A stretch of DNA of 64,000 nucleotides from an uncultured Alphaproteobacteria bacterium (GTDB taxonomy: Bacteria; Pseudomonadota; Alphaproteobacteria; HIMB59; GCA-002718135), in NCBI GenBank assembly GCA_902515745.1, contig CABXWB010000003.1:115407-179406 (forward strand), read 5' to 3'. Positions 17,364 to 26,670 of this stretch are shown piece by piece (the stretch's first letter is position 1; each line of letters opens with the position of its first letter). Under the pieces are notes generated by a model. It was not told the DNA's origin. It did no database searches and saw nothing but the letters and a program-made list of their open reading frames with translations. The translations under genes were made by a program, and so were the position numbers.

Positions 17364-18365
17364 TTACATCCAATCGGCATAAGGTAAATTTTTGGAAATC
17401 AAATATTCCTTATTAAACATTTTATCATAATATTTATTTGCATCATCACAAAGTATTGTTACAATTTTTTTCCCTTTACCCATTGATTTAGCCAGTTTTA
17501 CTGCACCACATATATTTACCCCAGAACTTAATCCTAGAAATAATCCATCTGTTTTCATAATTTTAAATAGCATTTCCATACATTCTTGATCAGAAACAAA
17601 AAATGATTTGTCTACAAGACAATTTTCTAAATTTTTTGTTACTCTGGCTTGTCCAATACCTTCTGTAATTGATTCCTCTCCTTTTTTTTCTGGTTTAGCA
17701 TTAGTAAAATAATTAAACATTGATGATCCTTGTGAGTCTGTACAAGCGATAATAATTTCTTTATTTTTTGATTTTAGCCCAACGCTAACACCCGTTAAAG
17801 TTCCTCCAGTCCCAATTGCACATGTGAAGCCATCTATTTTACCCTCTGTTTGTTTATAAATTTCTGCAGATGTTGTTTTTTCATGAAATTTGTAGTTTGC
17901 TAAATTTTCAAATTGACCAGCCCAAAAAGTTTTTTTACCTGTTTGTTTTTCAATATCTTTAGCTAATTGCTGCGAGACTTTTTGATAGTTACCAGGATCG
18001 GAATATGGTTTTGCATCAACTAAATGAAGTTTTGCTCCCATATTTTTAAGTATATCTCTTTTAGATTGAACGGTTATGTTAGGCATTACAATTTCTAGAT
18101 TATAATTTTTTGCATTACAAACTAACGCTAAGCCTATTCCTGTATTACCAAAAGTCCCTTCAACAACAGTTCCACCCGGTTCCAATAATTTTTTTTCTTC
18201 TGCATCCTCGATAATACCAAGTGCTGTTCTATCTTTCACTGAACCAGCTGGATTCATAAATTCAGCTTTACCGTATATTTCACAACCTGAAATTTCTGAG
18301 GGGTATTTTAATTTTATTAGGGGGGTGTTACCAATTAATTGAGTAACATTATTTGTTATCATCAA
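17364..18365 (-). CDS. cysK: Cysteine synthase (O-acetylserine sulfhydrylase)
   Basis: A 333-residue fold-type II PLP enzyme. It opens with [10 protein letters not shown], carries the PLP lysine K44 in NPAGSVKDR, and has [10 protein letters not shown] as the substrate loop. It makes cysteine from O-acetylserine and sulfide. It overlaps the upstream serine acetyltransferase gene by 17 bases and leads into the metB-like gene, forming a three-gene sulfur amino acid operon. A cystathionine beta-synthase role is less likely, because no regulatory domain is present. Confidence 0.87.
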   Translation of the reverse strand: MMITNNVTQLIGNTPLIKLKYPSEISGCEIYGKAEFMNPAGSVKDRTALGIIEDAEEKKLLEPGGTVVEGTFGNTGIGLALVCNAKNYNLEIVMPNITVQSKRDILKNMGAKLHLVDAKPYSDPGNYQKVSQQLAKDIEKQTGKKTFWAGQFENLANYKFHEKTTSAEIYKQTEGKIDGFTCAIGTGGTLTGVSVGLKSKNKEIIIACTDSQGSSMFNYFTNAKPEKKGEESITEGIGQARVTKNLENCLVDKSFFVSDQECMEMLFKIMKTDGLFLGLSSGVNICGAVKLAKSMGKGKKIVTILCDDANKYYDKMFNKEYLISKNLPYADWM

Positions 18366-18924
18366 TATCTCTTACACCATATGGATTAAATGAAGTATCC
18401 TTATTAATGTTAATATTTTTAACTGGGTTTCCTACCATTGTTGCATAAGAGGGAACATCTTTTAATACTACTGTATTAGCTCCAACTCTTGCACAACTCC
18501 CAATATTAATTGGGCCAAGAATACTTGCTCCACATCCTATGATTACATTATCTTCTATTGTTGGGTGTCTTTTTGTATCTCTTTGATCATTGGAATTTTC
18601 TGCTGGACTAATTCCTCCAAGTGTAACACCATGATATAAAGTAACATTATCTCCAATTACACTTGTTTCTCCAATTACAGTTCCCATACCATGATCAATA
18701 AATAGGTTTTTACCTATTTTAGCCGCTGGATGAATTTCAATTCCTGTTAAAAAACGACTAAATTGGGAAACTATTCTTGCTAGAGTGTAAAGATTTAAAT
18801 TCCATAGATTGTTTGCTATTCTATGAAAAAAAACAGACTTCACTCCTGGGTATGTAAGCACTATACTTAGCTTGCTTCTTGCAGCTGGATCTCTTTGAAT
18901 TATTGAATCTAAATAATCAGTCAT
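18349..18924 (-). CDS. cysE: Serine O-acetyltransferase
   Basis: A 191-residue left-handed beta-helix acetyltransferase that makes O-acetylserine for the adjacent cysteine synthase. The hexapeptide-repeat core includes [12 protein letters not shown] and YHGVTLGG, with catalytic-type His residues. It lacks the long N-terminal helical extension of E. coli CysE, so it is of the short type. The C-terminal tail overlaps cysK. It is the first gene of the operon and diverges from the enolase-superfamily gene across about 135 bases in which I saw no recognisable riboswitch. Confidence 0.92.
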   Translation of the reverse strand: MTDYLDSIIQRDPAARSKLSIVLTYPGVKSVFFHRIANNLWNLNLYTLARIVSQFSRFLTGIEIHPAAKIGKNLFIDHGMGTVIGETSVIGDNVTLYHGVTLGGISPAENSNDQRDTKRHPTIEDNVIIGCGASILGPINIGSCARVGANTVVLKDVPSYATMVGNPVKNININKDTSFNPYGVRDIDDNK

Positions 18925-19061
18925 TTTGTAATGCTATTTAGTGATTATTGCATTTTTTTCAATGTAACGAGGATTTCTCTAGAAAATTTATGATTTTAAT
19001 TATGTCAATTATTGATAGTTTATATAGATAAAAGATAATCAATATATGATTTGTTAATTTG

Positions 19062-20183
19062 ATGATTAAAGTAAATAAAATCAAAATTCATTTATTTAAG
19101 TATAAGAATAAAAATCCAGTTTTATCTTCTTTTGGTAGAATGAGTTTTAGATCATCTTTAATTGTTGAATTAATTGATCAAAATGACAACAGTGGATTTG
19201 GTGAAATATGGTGTAATTTCCCCAATCATGCTGGTAGATATAGATTTGAGATTTTTAAGGATTATTTTTCAAATTTACTTAAAAATTTTAATTTTGAAAA
19301 GCCGAGTGATCCTTATGATTTTTTTTATGAAAAATTTAATTCAATAAAAATTCAAAGTGGTGATTATGGAGCTTTTACTAATATTATTTCTGGAATAGAT
19401 TGTGCTTGTTGGGATTTATTTTCAAAAAATAAAAAAATACCTCTAAACAAATTAATTAATAGTAATTCTTCAGATAAGATTCAAGTTTATGCTAGTGGAA
19501 TTAATAGAGATGAACATCAAGAAAGAATAAGTGAAGCAAGAAAATTAAGAATAAAAAAATTTAAAATAAAAATTGGTTATGATTTAAATGATGATATTGC
19601 AAGTTTAGCATCAATTGAAAAAATTTTACATGATTCTGAAGATTATATGATTGATGTAAATCAAGCTTGGAAAATAGATAAAGTTAGCTCAAATATTAAA
19701 GCATTAAATCAGTTCAGATATTATTGGTTAGAGGAGCCAATTAGTGCTGATAATTCTTTAAATGAAATAATTAATTTAATAAATAATCATAAAAATTTAG
19801 CCTTTGGTGAAAATATTACTCAAATAAATAACTTTGTTAAATTAAATAATGATACTTCAATTAAATTTTTACAACCAGATATTGCTAGGTATGGAGGTAT
19901 TTCACAAATAATAAGTTTAAAAGATAAAATAGATACTGATAAATTATATCTACATTATTTGGGTGGTGCTGTAGGTTTGGTTACTTCAGCACATTTAATG
20001 TCTGCAATTAATCAAAGTGGTTTTTTAGAATATGATATTAATGAAAATGCACTCAGAACTGATATCTTGAAACCTGCCGTCAAAATAAGAGATGGTTATC
20101 TTTTATTAAATTCATCAATAGGTATCGGGTTTCATCTTTCTGAAATGTCAAAAGATTATCTAAATCAATATTATGAATTATAA
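19062..20183 (+). CDS. Enolase-superfamily enzyme (mandelate racemase/muconate lactonizing type)
   Basis: A 373-residue enolase-superfamily protein. The catalytic set is present: KIK (K168, K170), metal ligands D198, E224 and E250, then D273 and H298. A general-base lysine pair plus a late His-Asp pair is typical of racemases and sugar-acid dehydratases of the MR subgroup. The exact substrate cannot be read from sequence. The ATG at 19062 is preferred over the TTG three bases earlier. The 3' end overlaps the thioesterase gene by 11 bases, so the two are coupled. Confidence 0.78.
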   Translation: MIKVNKIKIHLFKYKNKNPVLSSFGRMSFRSSLIVELIDQNDNSGFGEIWCNFPNHAGRYRFEIFKDYFSNLLKNFNFEKPSDPYDFFYEKFNSIKIQSGDYGAFTNIISGIDCACWDLFSKNKKIPLNKLINSNSSDKIQVYASGINRDEHQERISEARKLRIKKFKIKIGYDLNDDIASLASIEKILHDSEDYMIDVNQAWKIDKVSSNIKALNQFRYYWLEEPISADNSLNEIINLINNHKNLAFGENITQINNFVKLNNDTSIKFLQPDIARYGGISQIISLKDKIDTDKLYLHYLGGAVGLVTSAHLMSAINQSGFLEYDINENALRTDILKPAVKIRDGYLLLNSSIGIGFHLSEMSKDYLNQYYEL

Positions 20184-20568
20184 AATTAAAGTTTACTATG
20201 AAGATACTGATGCATCGGGTAGAGTTTATCATTCAAATTATTTAAAATATTTAGAGAGGGGTAGATCAGAATTCTTATATAAATTAGGTTACAATCATCA
20301 AAACTTACTCCAATCACTTAATTTTTACTTTGTAGTTAAACATATCGATATTGATTTTAAATTACCTGCATATTTTGAAGATATCTTAGAAGTTGAAACA
20401 ACAATTCATGATATTTCAAAAGTAAAAATAATTTTTCATCAGTCAATAATTAGAGAAAAAGATTTATTAATTGATTCGAAGATTTTAATAACTCCTGTTA
20501 ATGATAAAGGTAAAATCGTAAAAATGCCTATTGAAATGCTTGATAAATTGCAATTACCAAAAATCTAA
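20173..20568 (+). CDS. YbgC/FadM-type acyl-CoA thioesterase
   Basis: A 131-residue hot-dog fold thioesterase of the 4HBT family. The active-site segment YYEDTDASGRVYHSNYLKYLERGR region near the N-terminus matches YbgC, which hydrolyses acyl-CoA. In most Proteobacteria ybgC precedes tolQRA; here it instead overlaps the enolase-superfamily gene, so a role in that pathway or in general acyl-CoA turnover is equally possible. Confidence 0.82.
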   Translation: MNYKIKVYYEDTDASGRVYHSNYLKYLERGRSEFLYKLGYNHQNLLQSLNFYFVVKHIDIDFKLPAYFEDILEVETTIHDISKVKIIFHQSIIREKDLLIDSKILITPVNDKGKIVKMPIEMLDKLQLPKI

Positions 20569-20614
20569 ATAAATTTATATTTTTTTATAAGCAAACAAAT
20601 GTTAAATAAATTTT

Positions 20615-21451
20615 ATGGGAATTGTAACTGACGTAATATTGCCTCTTTCTCTAGCTTTCATAATGTTTTCATTGGGTTTAGGTTTAAGTCTCAGTGATTT
20701 TACTAGAGTTTTCTTTAAACCAAGAGATTTTCTTATCGGATTATTTTTTCAAATTATTATTCTACCAATAGTTGCATTATTAATTGTTATGTTTTGGCCC
20801 TTATCTCCTGAGCTAGCTATTGGAGTGATGATTCTTGCAGCTGCTCCTGGTGGTGTAACCAGCAATGTTTTAACATCATTTGCAAAAGGAAACATTGCCC
20901 TTTCAATATCATTAACAGCAATAAACAGTATTTTATGTGTAATTACGGTTCCATTAATATTAATTATATCATTAAGTGTTCTTGACATGGGTAGTATTAA
21001 TGAGGGACAGTCATTATTTAGTGTTGCATCACAAATGTTTTTAATTGTTACAATACCAGTTATCGTTGGAGTTTTATTAAGTGGAGTACTATCTTCATTT
21101 GAAAAAATAGCAAAAAATATATCAATAATTTTATTTGTTTTAGTTCTTATTGGAGCAATATTATCTCAAAGAGAAAATGTTATTACTTACTTTGCTCAAG
21201 CAGGTTTGGTTATGTTATTTTTAAATATTACAATGATGATCATTGTTTATTTATTATCTAATACTTTTAAATCCTCAAGAGAAACATTTAGGTGTTGGTT
21301 GATGGAAGTTGGGCTACAAAATGGAACATTAGCAATTGTTGTAGCTAATACTTTCTTTGCAAGTACGGTTTATTTAATACCTGCAGCAATTTATAGTTTA
21401 ATAATGTACGCTACTGCTCTTCCTTTAATATATTTTTTAAGAAGAAATTAA
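20615..21451 (+). CDS. Bile acid:Na+ symporter (BASS) family transporter
   Basis: A 278-residue membrane protein with about 9-10 helices. The AAAPGGVTSNVLTSFAKG segment (about residues 75-92) is the crossover region typical of BASS transporters, and LQNGTLAIVVA near the C-terminus is the second. Bacterial members carry organic anions such as bile acids, pantoate or 2-keto acids with Na+. The substrate here is unknown. The 3' end overlaps the convergent PhyH gene by 15 bases. Confidence 0.85.
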   Translation: MGIVTDVILPLSLAFIMFSLGLGLSLSDFTRVFFKPRDFLIGLFFQIIILPIVALLIVMFWPLSPELAIGVMILAAAPGGVTSNVLTSFAKGNIALSISLTAINSILCVITVPLILIISLSVLDMGSINEGQSLFSVASQMFLIVTIPVIVGVLLSGVLSSFEKIAKNISIILFVLVLIGAILSQRENVITYFAQAGLVMLFLNITMMIIVYLLSNTFKSSRETFRCWLMEVGLQNGTLAIVVANTFFASTVYLIPAAIYSLIMYATALPLIYFLRRN

Positions 21452-22231
21452 GATTGGAAAAGTTTCACTATCTAAAACTTCATCATTTTTTAGATTAATA
21501 TTTGGAAATGGGGGGGACATTTCACCCTTCCTCTTAATATATCTTGCGTCATCACCAATAAATCTAACTGAAAAAGCTCTTCTTCTATTATTTGAATTAT
21601 TGCCATATGCAGCATGAATTGTTGCATAGTTAAATGCTATGGCATCTCCTAGCTCACATTCATAGGATATAATTTCATAATCTTTTCTATTATTTTCAAT
21701 ATCTGGAATTTTTTCAAATTCTTTATCTTTATGATCATAATCATAACCTTTAAATTTTGTAGGTAAAAATATTTTATTCCATTTATGTGACCCTAGTATG
21801 AATTCCATTGATGAATTAATATCAATTTTATCAAGTGGTATCCAAATACTTACATTATCTCTTCCTTGTACACAGTAATACCCCTGATCTTGATGCCACG
21901 GTGTTCTTTTTTTAGATCCTTTTTCTTTTATTAAAACATGCTCATGGAATAAATTTACTTTTTTAGATTTCATTAATGTGCCAGCAATTTTGGCAATATT
22001 AGAATTAAAAATAAAATTTTTATACTCTTTTATTCTTTGCCAATTACAATAATCATCATAAAAAATTTCTTTATCATCTACTTCTTCATAAACACATTTA
22101 TATTTACTTGGGTATTTAAAATTATGATCAACACCCTTTCTTAGTTGTTTAATCCATTTTTGATCAATAATTTTTTTTAGTAATACAACTCCATTATTCT
22201 GAAATTCATTACTAATATTTTTTTCAATCAT
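21437..22231 (-). CDS. Phytanoyl-CoA dioxygenase (PhyH) family protein
   Basis: A 264-residue Fe(II)/2-oxoglutarate dioxygenase. The iron-binding facial triad is visible: H113 and D115 in WHQDQGYY, and H206 in ATIHAAYG, with an Arg cluster a few residues later for 2-oxoglutarate. Marine bacteria carry many PhyH paralogues with unknown small-molecule substrates. It is the last gene of the minus-strand run, one base after the ABC-2 permease gene, and overlaps the convergent BASS gene by 15 bases. Confidence 0.82.
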   Translation of the reverse strand: MIEKNISNEFQNNGVVLLKKIIDQKWIKQLRKGVDHNFKYPSKYKCVYEEVDDKEIFYDDYCNWQRIKEYKNFIFNSNIAKIAGTLMKSKKVNLFHEHVLIKEKGSKKRTPWHQDQGYYCVQGRDNVSIWIPLDKIDINSSMEFILGSHKWNKIFLPTKFKGYDYDHKDKEFEKIPDIENNRKDYEIISYECELGDAIAFNYATIHAAYGNNSNNRRRAFSVRFIGDDARYIKRKGEMSPPFPNINLKNDEVLDSETFPILISS

Positions 22232-22993
22232 TTAATCTTTAATTATATATCCTTTTGAAAATGTATATGTGATAAATATTATGCATCCAATTAAAATTGT
22301 TAGGATAGTTAATGTACTTGTAAGTAATGAAACATCAGAAACTTCATAAAAACTATATCTGAAACCACTTATTAAATATAAAACAGGATTAAGTAATGAT
22401 ATTTTCTGCCAAAATTCTGGAAGCATATTAATAGAGTAAAAACTTCCTCCTAAAAAAACTAACGGTGTAATTATTAGAATTGGAATAATTTGTAATCCTT
22501 CAAAACCTTCAGCATACATTCCAATTATAAAACCAAATAAAGCAAAAGTAATGGATGTTAAAATTAAAAAAAACATCATGAGAAGAGGGTGATCTATTCT
22601 TACATCTACAAAAAAATTAGCAGTTAGAATAATCACACATCCAATTATTAATGATTTGGATGCTGCGGCTCCTACAAAACCAAGTACTATCTCAAACGAA
22701 GATAATGGTGCTGCAAGTATTTCATAGATGGTATTTGTAAATCTTGGAAAATAAAAAGCAAAAGATGCATTTGAAATTGATTGAGTTAAGATAGTTAACA
22801 TAATCATTCCTGGAACAATATAAGATCCGTAATTTATTCCATCTATCTCGGTAATTCTTGATCCTATGGCTGAGCCAAAAACTACAAAGTAAAGAGAAGT
22901 TGTAATTATTGGTGAGGCAAGACTTTGAAATAAGGTTCTTCTAAACCTTTCCATTTCATGAATATATATTGCTTTAATTCCGTACCAATTCAT
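22232..22993 (-). CDS. ABC-2 type exporter permease
   Basis: A 253-residue membrane protein with about six helices, of the ABC-2/YadH type. It begins in a cytoplasmic segment (IHEMERFRRTLFQSLASP), then has alternating hydrophobic helices and the conserved PLVFLGGSFYSINMLP region. It forms an exporter with the ATPase encoded immediately upstream; the genes overlap by 20 bases. Related systems export polysaccharides, drugs or lipids, and the substrate here is unknown. Confidence 0.85.
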   Translation of the reverse strand: MNWYGIKAIYIHEMERFRRTLFQSLASPIITTSLYFVVFGSAIGSRITEIDGINYGSYIVPGMIMLTILTQSISNASFAFYFPRFTNTIYEILAAPLSSFEIVLGFVGAAASKSLIIGCVIILTANFFVDVRIDHPLLMMFFLILTSITFALFGFIIGMYAEGFEGLQIIPILIITPLVFLGGSFYSINMLPEFWQKISLLNPVLYLISGFRYSFYEVSDVSLLTSTLTILTILIGCIIFITYTFSKGYIIKD

Positions 22994-23918
22994 TATTATT
23001 TTCCTGTATAAGTTTAATAAAAATCTCTTCCAGTGAACTTTGCTCAGTATTAATGTCTTTTATTTTATAACCATCTTTTTTTACATCATTTAAAAGTTCA
23101 GTAATATCAGTTGTGTTTGAGTTTAAATTATAGGTATGTGAAATAATTTTATTTGTTTGATCTAAAGTAAAATTATATTTTGATAAATTACCATTTATTT
23201 TTTCAATAGGTTCAAATAATTCAATTTTAATTGTTTTTTCTCCAAGTTTTTTAATCAATTTATCTTTGTCATCAACTAAAATAATTTTTCCATCATTAAT
23301 AACTGCTACTCTATCACTTAACTCTTCAGCTTCTTCAATATAATGTGTTGTTAAAATAATTGTTACTCCATCTTCATTTAATTTTTTAACAACATCCCAC
23401 ATATCTTTTCGTAATTCCACATCTACACTAGCTGTTGGTTCATCTAAAAATAATAATTTAGGTTCGTGAGATAAAGCTTTAGCTATCAGAACCCTTCTTT
23501 TCATTCCACCCGATAGTTCTTTAATTTTATTATCTTTTTTGTCCCATAAGGACAGTTGTTTTAAAAGCTTCTCTATATAACTGTGATCAGGTTTCTTACC
23601 AAAAAGACCTCTAGAATAATTAACATTGTTCCAGACAGTTTCAAAAGATTCAAGATTTAATTCTTGAGGAACAATTCCTGTTATTTTTCTAGTAGTTCGA
23701 TAGTTTTTAACAATATCCATATTATTTATTTTAATGCTTCCAGTATTAAAATTTACTATTCCACAAATTGAGTTTATGAGTGTTGACTTTCCTGCACCAT
23801 TTGGTCCAAGTAGAGCAAATATTTCTCCTTCTTTAATATCAAGATTTACATTTTCTAATGCTTTAACTGAATTTTTGTAAAATTTAGTTACATTATTTAT
23901 CTCAAGTATATTCTTCAT
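22974..23918 (-). CDS. ABC exporter ATP-binding protein (YadG/CcmA type)
   Basis: A 314-residue ATPase. Walker A is GPNGAGKST (about residues 38-46), the signature motif is LSGGMKRR and Walker B precedes LDEPTASVD. About 90 extra residues follow the nucleotide-binding domain, ending in an SLEEIFIKL segment, as in DrrA/YadG-type exporter ATPases. It pairs with the permease that overlaps its 3' end. Confidence 0.9.
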   Translation of the reverse strand: MKNILEINNVTKFYKNSVKALENVNLDIKEGEIFALLGPNGAGKSTLINSICGIVNFNTGSIKINNMDIVKNYRTTRKITGIVPQELNLESFETVWNNVNYSRGLFGKKPDHSYIEKLLKQLSLWDKKDNKIKELSGGMKRRVLIAKALSHEPKLLFLDEPTASVDVELRKDMWDVVKKLNEDGVTIILTTHYIEEAEELSDRVAVINDGKIILVDDKDKLIKKLGEKTIKIELFEPIEKINGNLSKYNFTLDQTNKIISHTYNLNSNTTDITELLNDVKKDGYKIKDINTEQSSLEEIFIKLIQENNNELVRN

Positions 23919-23921
23919 AAT

Positions 23922-25100
23922 TTAAATTTTTGTAATCAGGTTTGGAATATTTTGTTTAAATTTGAAATAACCTTTTTTTGAAAAAATCCAACTATTAACA
24001 TCGTATTTTCTATTAAATATTATAAAATTAATTGATGGATATTTTGTAATTATTTTTTTATAAATTTTTTTCCAATTTCCCTTAGTAACATAGGGTAAAT
24101 ATATTTCTTGAATTTGAAATTTTTTTATCCATTTATCTAAATTTTCAAAATAATTTTCAAATTCAATATCAGTTTTAATGTTTTTATAAAAATCATCATC
24201 ACTAAAACATGAAATACAAATATTTTTTATATGTTTAATTATTTTTTCAGAGAAATTGTGATCATTATAATCTTCTAATGGCAAACCTGTAAAAACATTT
24301 ACTTTTTTATGATTTAAATCTTTTAGAATATTTAATTCATCAGTTGGTATTAAAATATATTTTATCTCTTCTAAATTATAATCAGAATTTAAATGTAATT
24401 CATTTACGTTATAAGTTTTTTCTTCGACTAAAGGATTTGCACTTTCATTTAAAACTTCATTATCTGATATTTTAATATCACTGTATTTTTCTATATTACT
24501 TTTTCTTGCTAAATAATTTTTTCCCTTAGTCTGTATACCGGCAACCCATCTCCATGATAGTGTATTGGAAGCTGGATCTCCATCCAATAAATGTTGCATA
24601 AAAAAATCTGCTCCAAGTTGCCAAGGTAAATTAAGAGTAAAAATCCAAATTGATGCAAACCACATTCTTACATGATTATGCAAGTATCCATTTTCTCTAA
24701 GATTATTTACCCAATTATTAAAAAATGAGAGATTTGTATTTCCAGAAATTGCATTTAAATAAAATTTTTTATTACTAAATTGTTCAATTAATTTATTTCT
24801 TTCTTCTAAATAATCAGAATAAACCGATGGTCTATGTTCAAGCCAACCTTTCCAATAAGTTCTCCAATAAATTTCTTGTACAAATTTTTCACATTCTCTT
24901 AGTTCATATTTTTTTAAAACTTTTTCCAGAACTTGTTCTTCAGAAATTAGCCTGTATCTTATGAAGGGAGATAATAAAGACGTAGTATTATTATGAGATC
25001 TATCTTTACTGTAATTTCTATTTACTTCATAATATTTTCCTGTCTTAGGCAAATATGATAGGAATTGCTCTTCAGCAAAGCTGATATTTGATTTAAACAT
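23922..25100 (-). CDS. Photolyase-like FAD-binding protein with unusual domain order
   Basis: A 392-residue protein that starts directly with the helical FAD-binding domain of the photolyase/cryptochrome family; the usual N-terminal antenna domain is missing. Family landmarks in order are SLLSPFIRYRLIS (41-53), WRTYWKGW (79-86), GYLHNHVRMW (138-147) and DGDPASNTLSWRW (173-185). These keep D173, D175, N179 and W183, equivalent to the flavin-contacting residues of DNA photolyases. A second domain (about 220-392) has alternating strands and helices and may be a displaced alpha/beta domain. Whether it repairs DNA is unknown. It lies 4 bases from the ABC ATPase gene. Confidence 0.72.
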   Translation of the reverse strand: MFKSNISFAEEQFLSYLPKTGKYYEVNRNYSKDRSHNNTTSLLSPFIRYRLISEEQVLEKVLKKYELRECEKFVQEIYWRTYWKGWLEHRPSVYSDYLEERNKLIEQFSNKKFYLNAISGNTNLSFFNNWVNNLRENGYLHNHVRMWFASIWIFTLNLPWQLGADFFMQHLLDGDPASNTLSWRWVAGIQTKGKNYLARKSNIEKYSDIKISDNEVLNESANPLVEEKTYNVNELHLNSDYNLEEIKYILIPTDELNILKDLNHKKVNVFTGLPLEDYNDHNFSEKIIKHIKNICISCFSDDDFYKNIKTDIEFENYFENLDKWIKKFQIQEIYLPYVTKGNWKKIYKKIITKYPSINFIIFNRKYDVNSWIFSKKGYFKFKQNIPNLITKI

Positions 25101-25111
25101 TTTGGTATTAA

Positions 25112-25498
25112 TTAATCGTCAGGTAATTTTTTAGAGCGCCTATTAAGTATTTCCATGTGACGCACTCTTAATACTACAATTGCTATTGCTAAAATCAATA
25201 TTGCTACAGACTCATAAACATACGCAGATGGATCAACATCTTTTCTTTGCATGATTATCATTCTGGCTAGAGCTGTCATGGCAATGAAAAGAGGGTAGCT
25301 CATTCTTATCATTTTAGAAACCCAGTATTCTTTAATCATTCCAATAATTTCAATGTAAATAAACAGCAAAAGAATGTCTGCAAGTGTAACTTTGTAAACT
25401 GCAATCATACCTTGTATTTCCATTGCAATCGCTATGATTGTGCAAACAATAAGTACAGACAGTACTATTTTCTCTAATAGTTCAAAATAATTATTCAT
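25112..25498 (-). CDS. PsiE-family membrane protein
   Basis: A 128-residue protein with four membrane helices and conserved charged loops (IEIIGMIKEYW and MIIMQRKD), which match the phosphate-starvation-inducible PsiE family. The function of PsiE is not known, and phosphate regulation is known only for E. coli. No Pho box is recognisable here. It starts next to the DCC protein gene and precedes the photolyase-like gene in the same run. Confidence 0.78.
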   Translation of the reverse strand: MNNYFELLEKIVLSVLIVCTIIAIAMEIQGMIAVYKVTLADILLLFIYIEIIGMIKEYWVSKMIRMSYPLFIAMTALARMIIMQRKDVDPSAYVYESVAILILAIAIVVLRVRHMEILNRRSKKLPDD

Positions 25499-25861
25499 TT
25501 AAATTCTTTCTATTTTATTTAGCTGATTCTTGTTTTTGTAAAATAGAATTAGGGCAAAAACTTCATATAAAAACCAAGAAACTTGATAAATTAGAGGTTT
25601 TCTTATTATTTTAGCCAAAAAACTATATCGTGGTATTTCTGACCACATTTCAATAAATGCATCGACCCCACTATAAACCTTGTTATTTTTTACAGTGTGT
25701 AAACGTCTTAATAATTCTTTAGCATTTTTTGCGGTATCTTCTTTTGATTTTTTCTCAGTGCTTATATCAATCCATTCAAGATTATTTTCTAGTTTTTTGT
25801 AATGATTTATTTCAAACCTACAAATACTGCATGAATTATTAAAATAAACTTTAGTAGTCAT
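25499..25861 (-). CDS. DCC-family (DUF393) thiol-disulfide oxidoreductase-like protein
   Basis: A 120-residue small protein of the DCC family. The YFNNSCSICRFEI start carries the CxxC pair (C11 and C14), which resembles a thioredoxin-type redox site. A C-terminal hydrophobic stretch (about residues 90-107) may associate with the membrane. The family is named for its motif and has no settled function. It sits directly before the PsiE gene, with no gap. Confidence 0.8.
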   Translation of the reverse strand: MTTKVYFNNSCSICRFEINHYKKLENNLEWIDISTEKKSKEDTAKNAKELLRRLHTVKNNKVYSGVDAFIEMWSEIPRYSFLAKIIRKPLIYQVSWFLYEVFALILFYKNKNQLNKIERI

Positions 25862-25875
25862 AAAAGAAAAATAAT

Positions 25876-26670
25876 TTAAATAAATTGAAATTCAATATCC
25901 TCTAATTGCTCAAATTGAGCTTTTATGTGGTTGCCAGAGTAAATTTTTGATGGTTTTGTACATGAGCCTGATGAAATAAATTGACCTTTAAGTAATGTTT
26001 CACCTTTTTTTGTAAGATTATTTATTAACCACAAAGCGGCATTTAAAGGATTATTTAAAACATTTTTTGTATTTCCTGAGTCCATTATTTTGTTATCTAT
26101 AATTAAAGTAACTTCAAGGTCATTGAGATTCACATCATTAATGTTAAATATTTTTTCATTACGTAACCAAAATTCAGATGCTCCATTTGTTGATATAACA
26201 TTTCTTGCACCAATTTCGGGTAATGGTTTTGCAAATCTAAAATCGTTTATTTCAATTGAGCATACTAATCCATCTAATAATAAATCTATATCGTCTATAG
26301 TGTAGGGTGCTTTTGAGATATCTATGTCTTCTTTAACTCTAAAACTTATTTCTGGCTCCGCATATGGTTCAAAAAAATTTTTAGCATGTAATTTTTTGGC
26401 ATTAACTAAACTGTATCTGCTATATATATTTCCATAAAAAGGTTCGTTCATATTTAAAACTTCTTGTGCTGTTAGAGATGTGGCTCCAATTTTTTTCCCA
26501 ATACAAATATTATCTTTTAGTTCTAAGTATCTAAGTTTTAAATTATCTTGAATTGCATAAGCTTCATCAATTGTTTGAGGTTCTAGATTTTTTAAAGAAC
26601 TTAAGCCAGTTTTATTCAATCTATGTTCAAATAAAATTTTTGATGCTTCTTGAATATCTTCTTTATTCAT
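25876..26670 (-). CDS. FAH-family hydratase/decarboxylase (2-keto-4-pentenoate hydratase-like)
   Basis: A 264-residue protein of the fumarylacetoacetase superfamily, closest in layout to 2-keto-4-pentenoate hydratase and 2-oxo-hept-3-ene-dioate hydratase. The N-terminal helical region with LEPQTIDEAYAIQD and GKKIGATS, then PEISF and IEINDFRF with metal-ligand Glu residues, support this. In those pathways it hydrates 2-keto-dienoates from aromatic ring cleavage, but no such genes are nearby. Its start overlaps the sulfotransferase gene's stop by 4 bases. Confidence 0.75.
   Translation of the reverse strand: MNKEDIQEASKILFEHRLNKTGLSSLKNLEPQTIDEAYAIQDNLKLRYLELKDNICIGKKIGATSLTAQEVLNMNEPFYGNIYSRYSLVNAKKLHAKNFFEPYAEPEISFRVKEDIDISKAPYTIDDIDLLLDGLVCSIEINDFRFAKPLPEIGARNVISTNGASEFWLRNEKIFNINDVNLNDLEVTLIIDNKIMDSGNTKNVLNNPLNAALWLINNLTKKGETLLKGQFISSGSCTKPSKIYSGNHIKAQFEQLEDIEFQFI

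Noticed and set aside
19062..20183. Enolase-superfamily enzyme as a sugar-acid dehydratase for the arabinose locus
   Set aside because: It is about 14 kb away and in a different operon with a thioesterase, so linking it to arabonate is guesswork.
25876..26670. FAH-family protein as part of the arabinose pathway
   Set aside because: Some sugar-acid pathways use FAH-family enzymes, but this one resembles 2-keto-4-pentenoate hydratases and sits in an unrelated operon.
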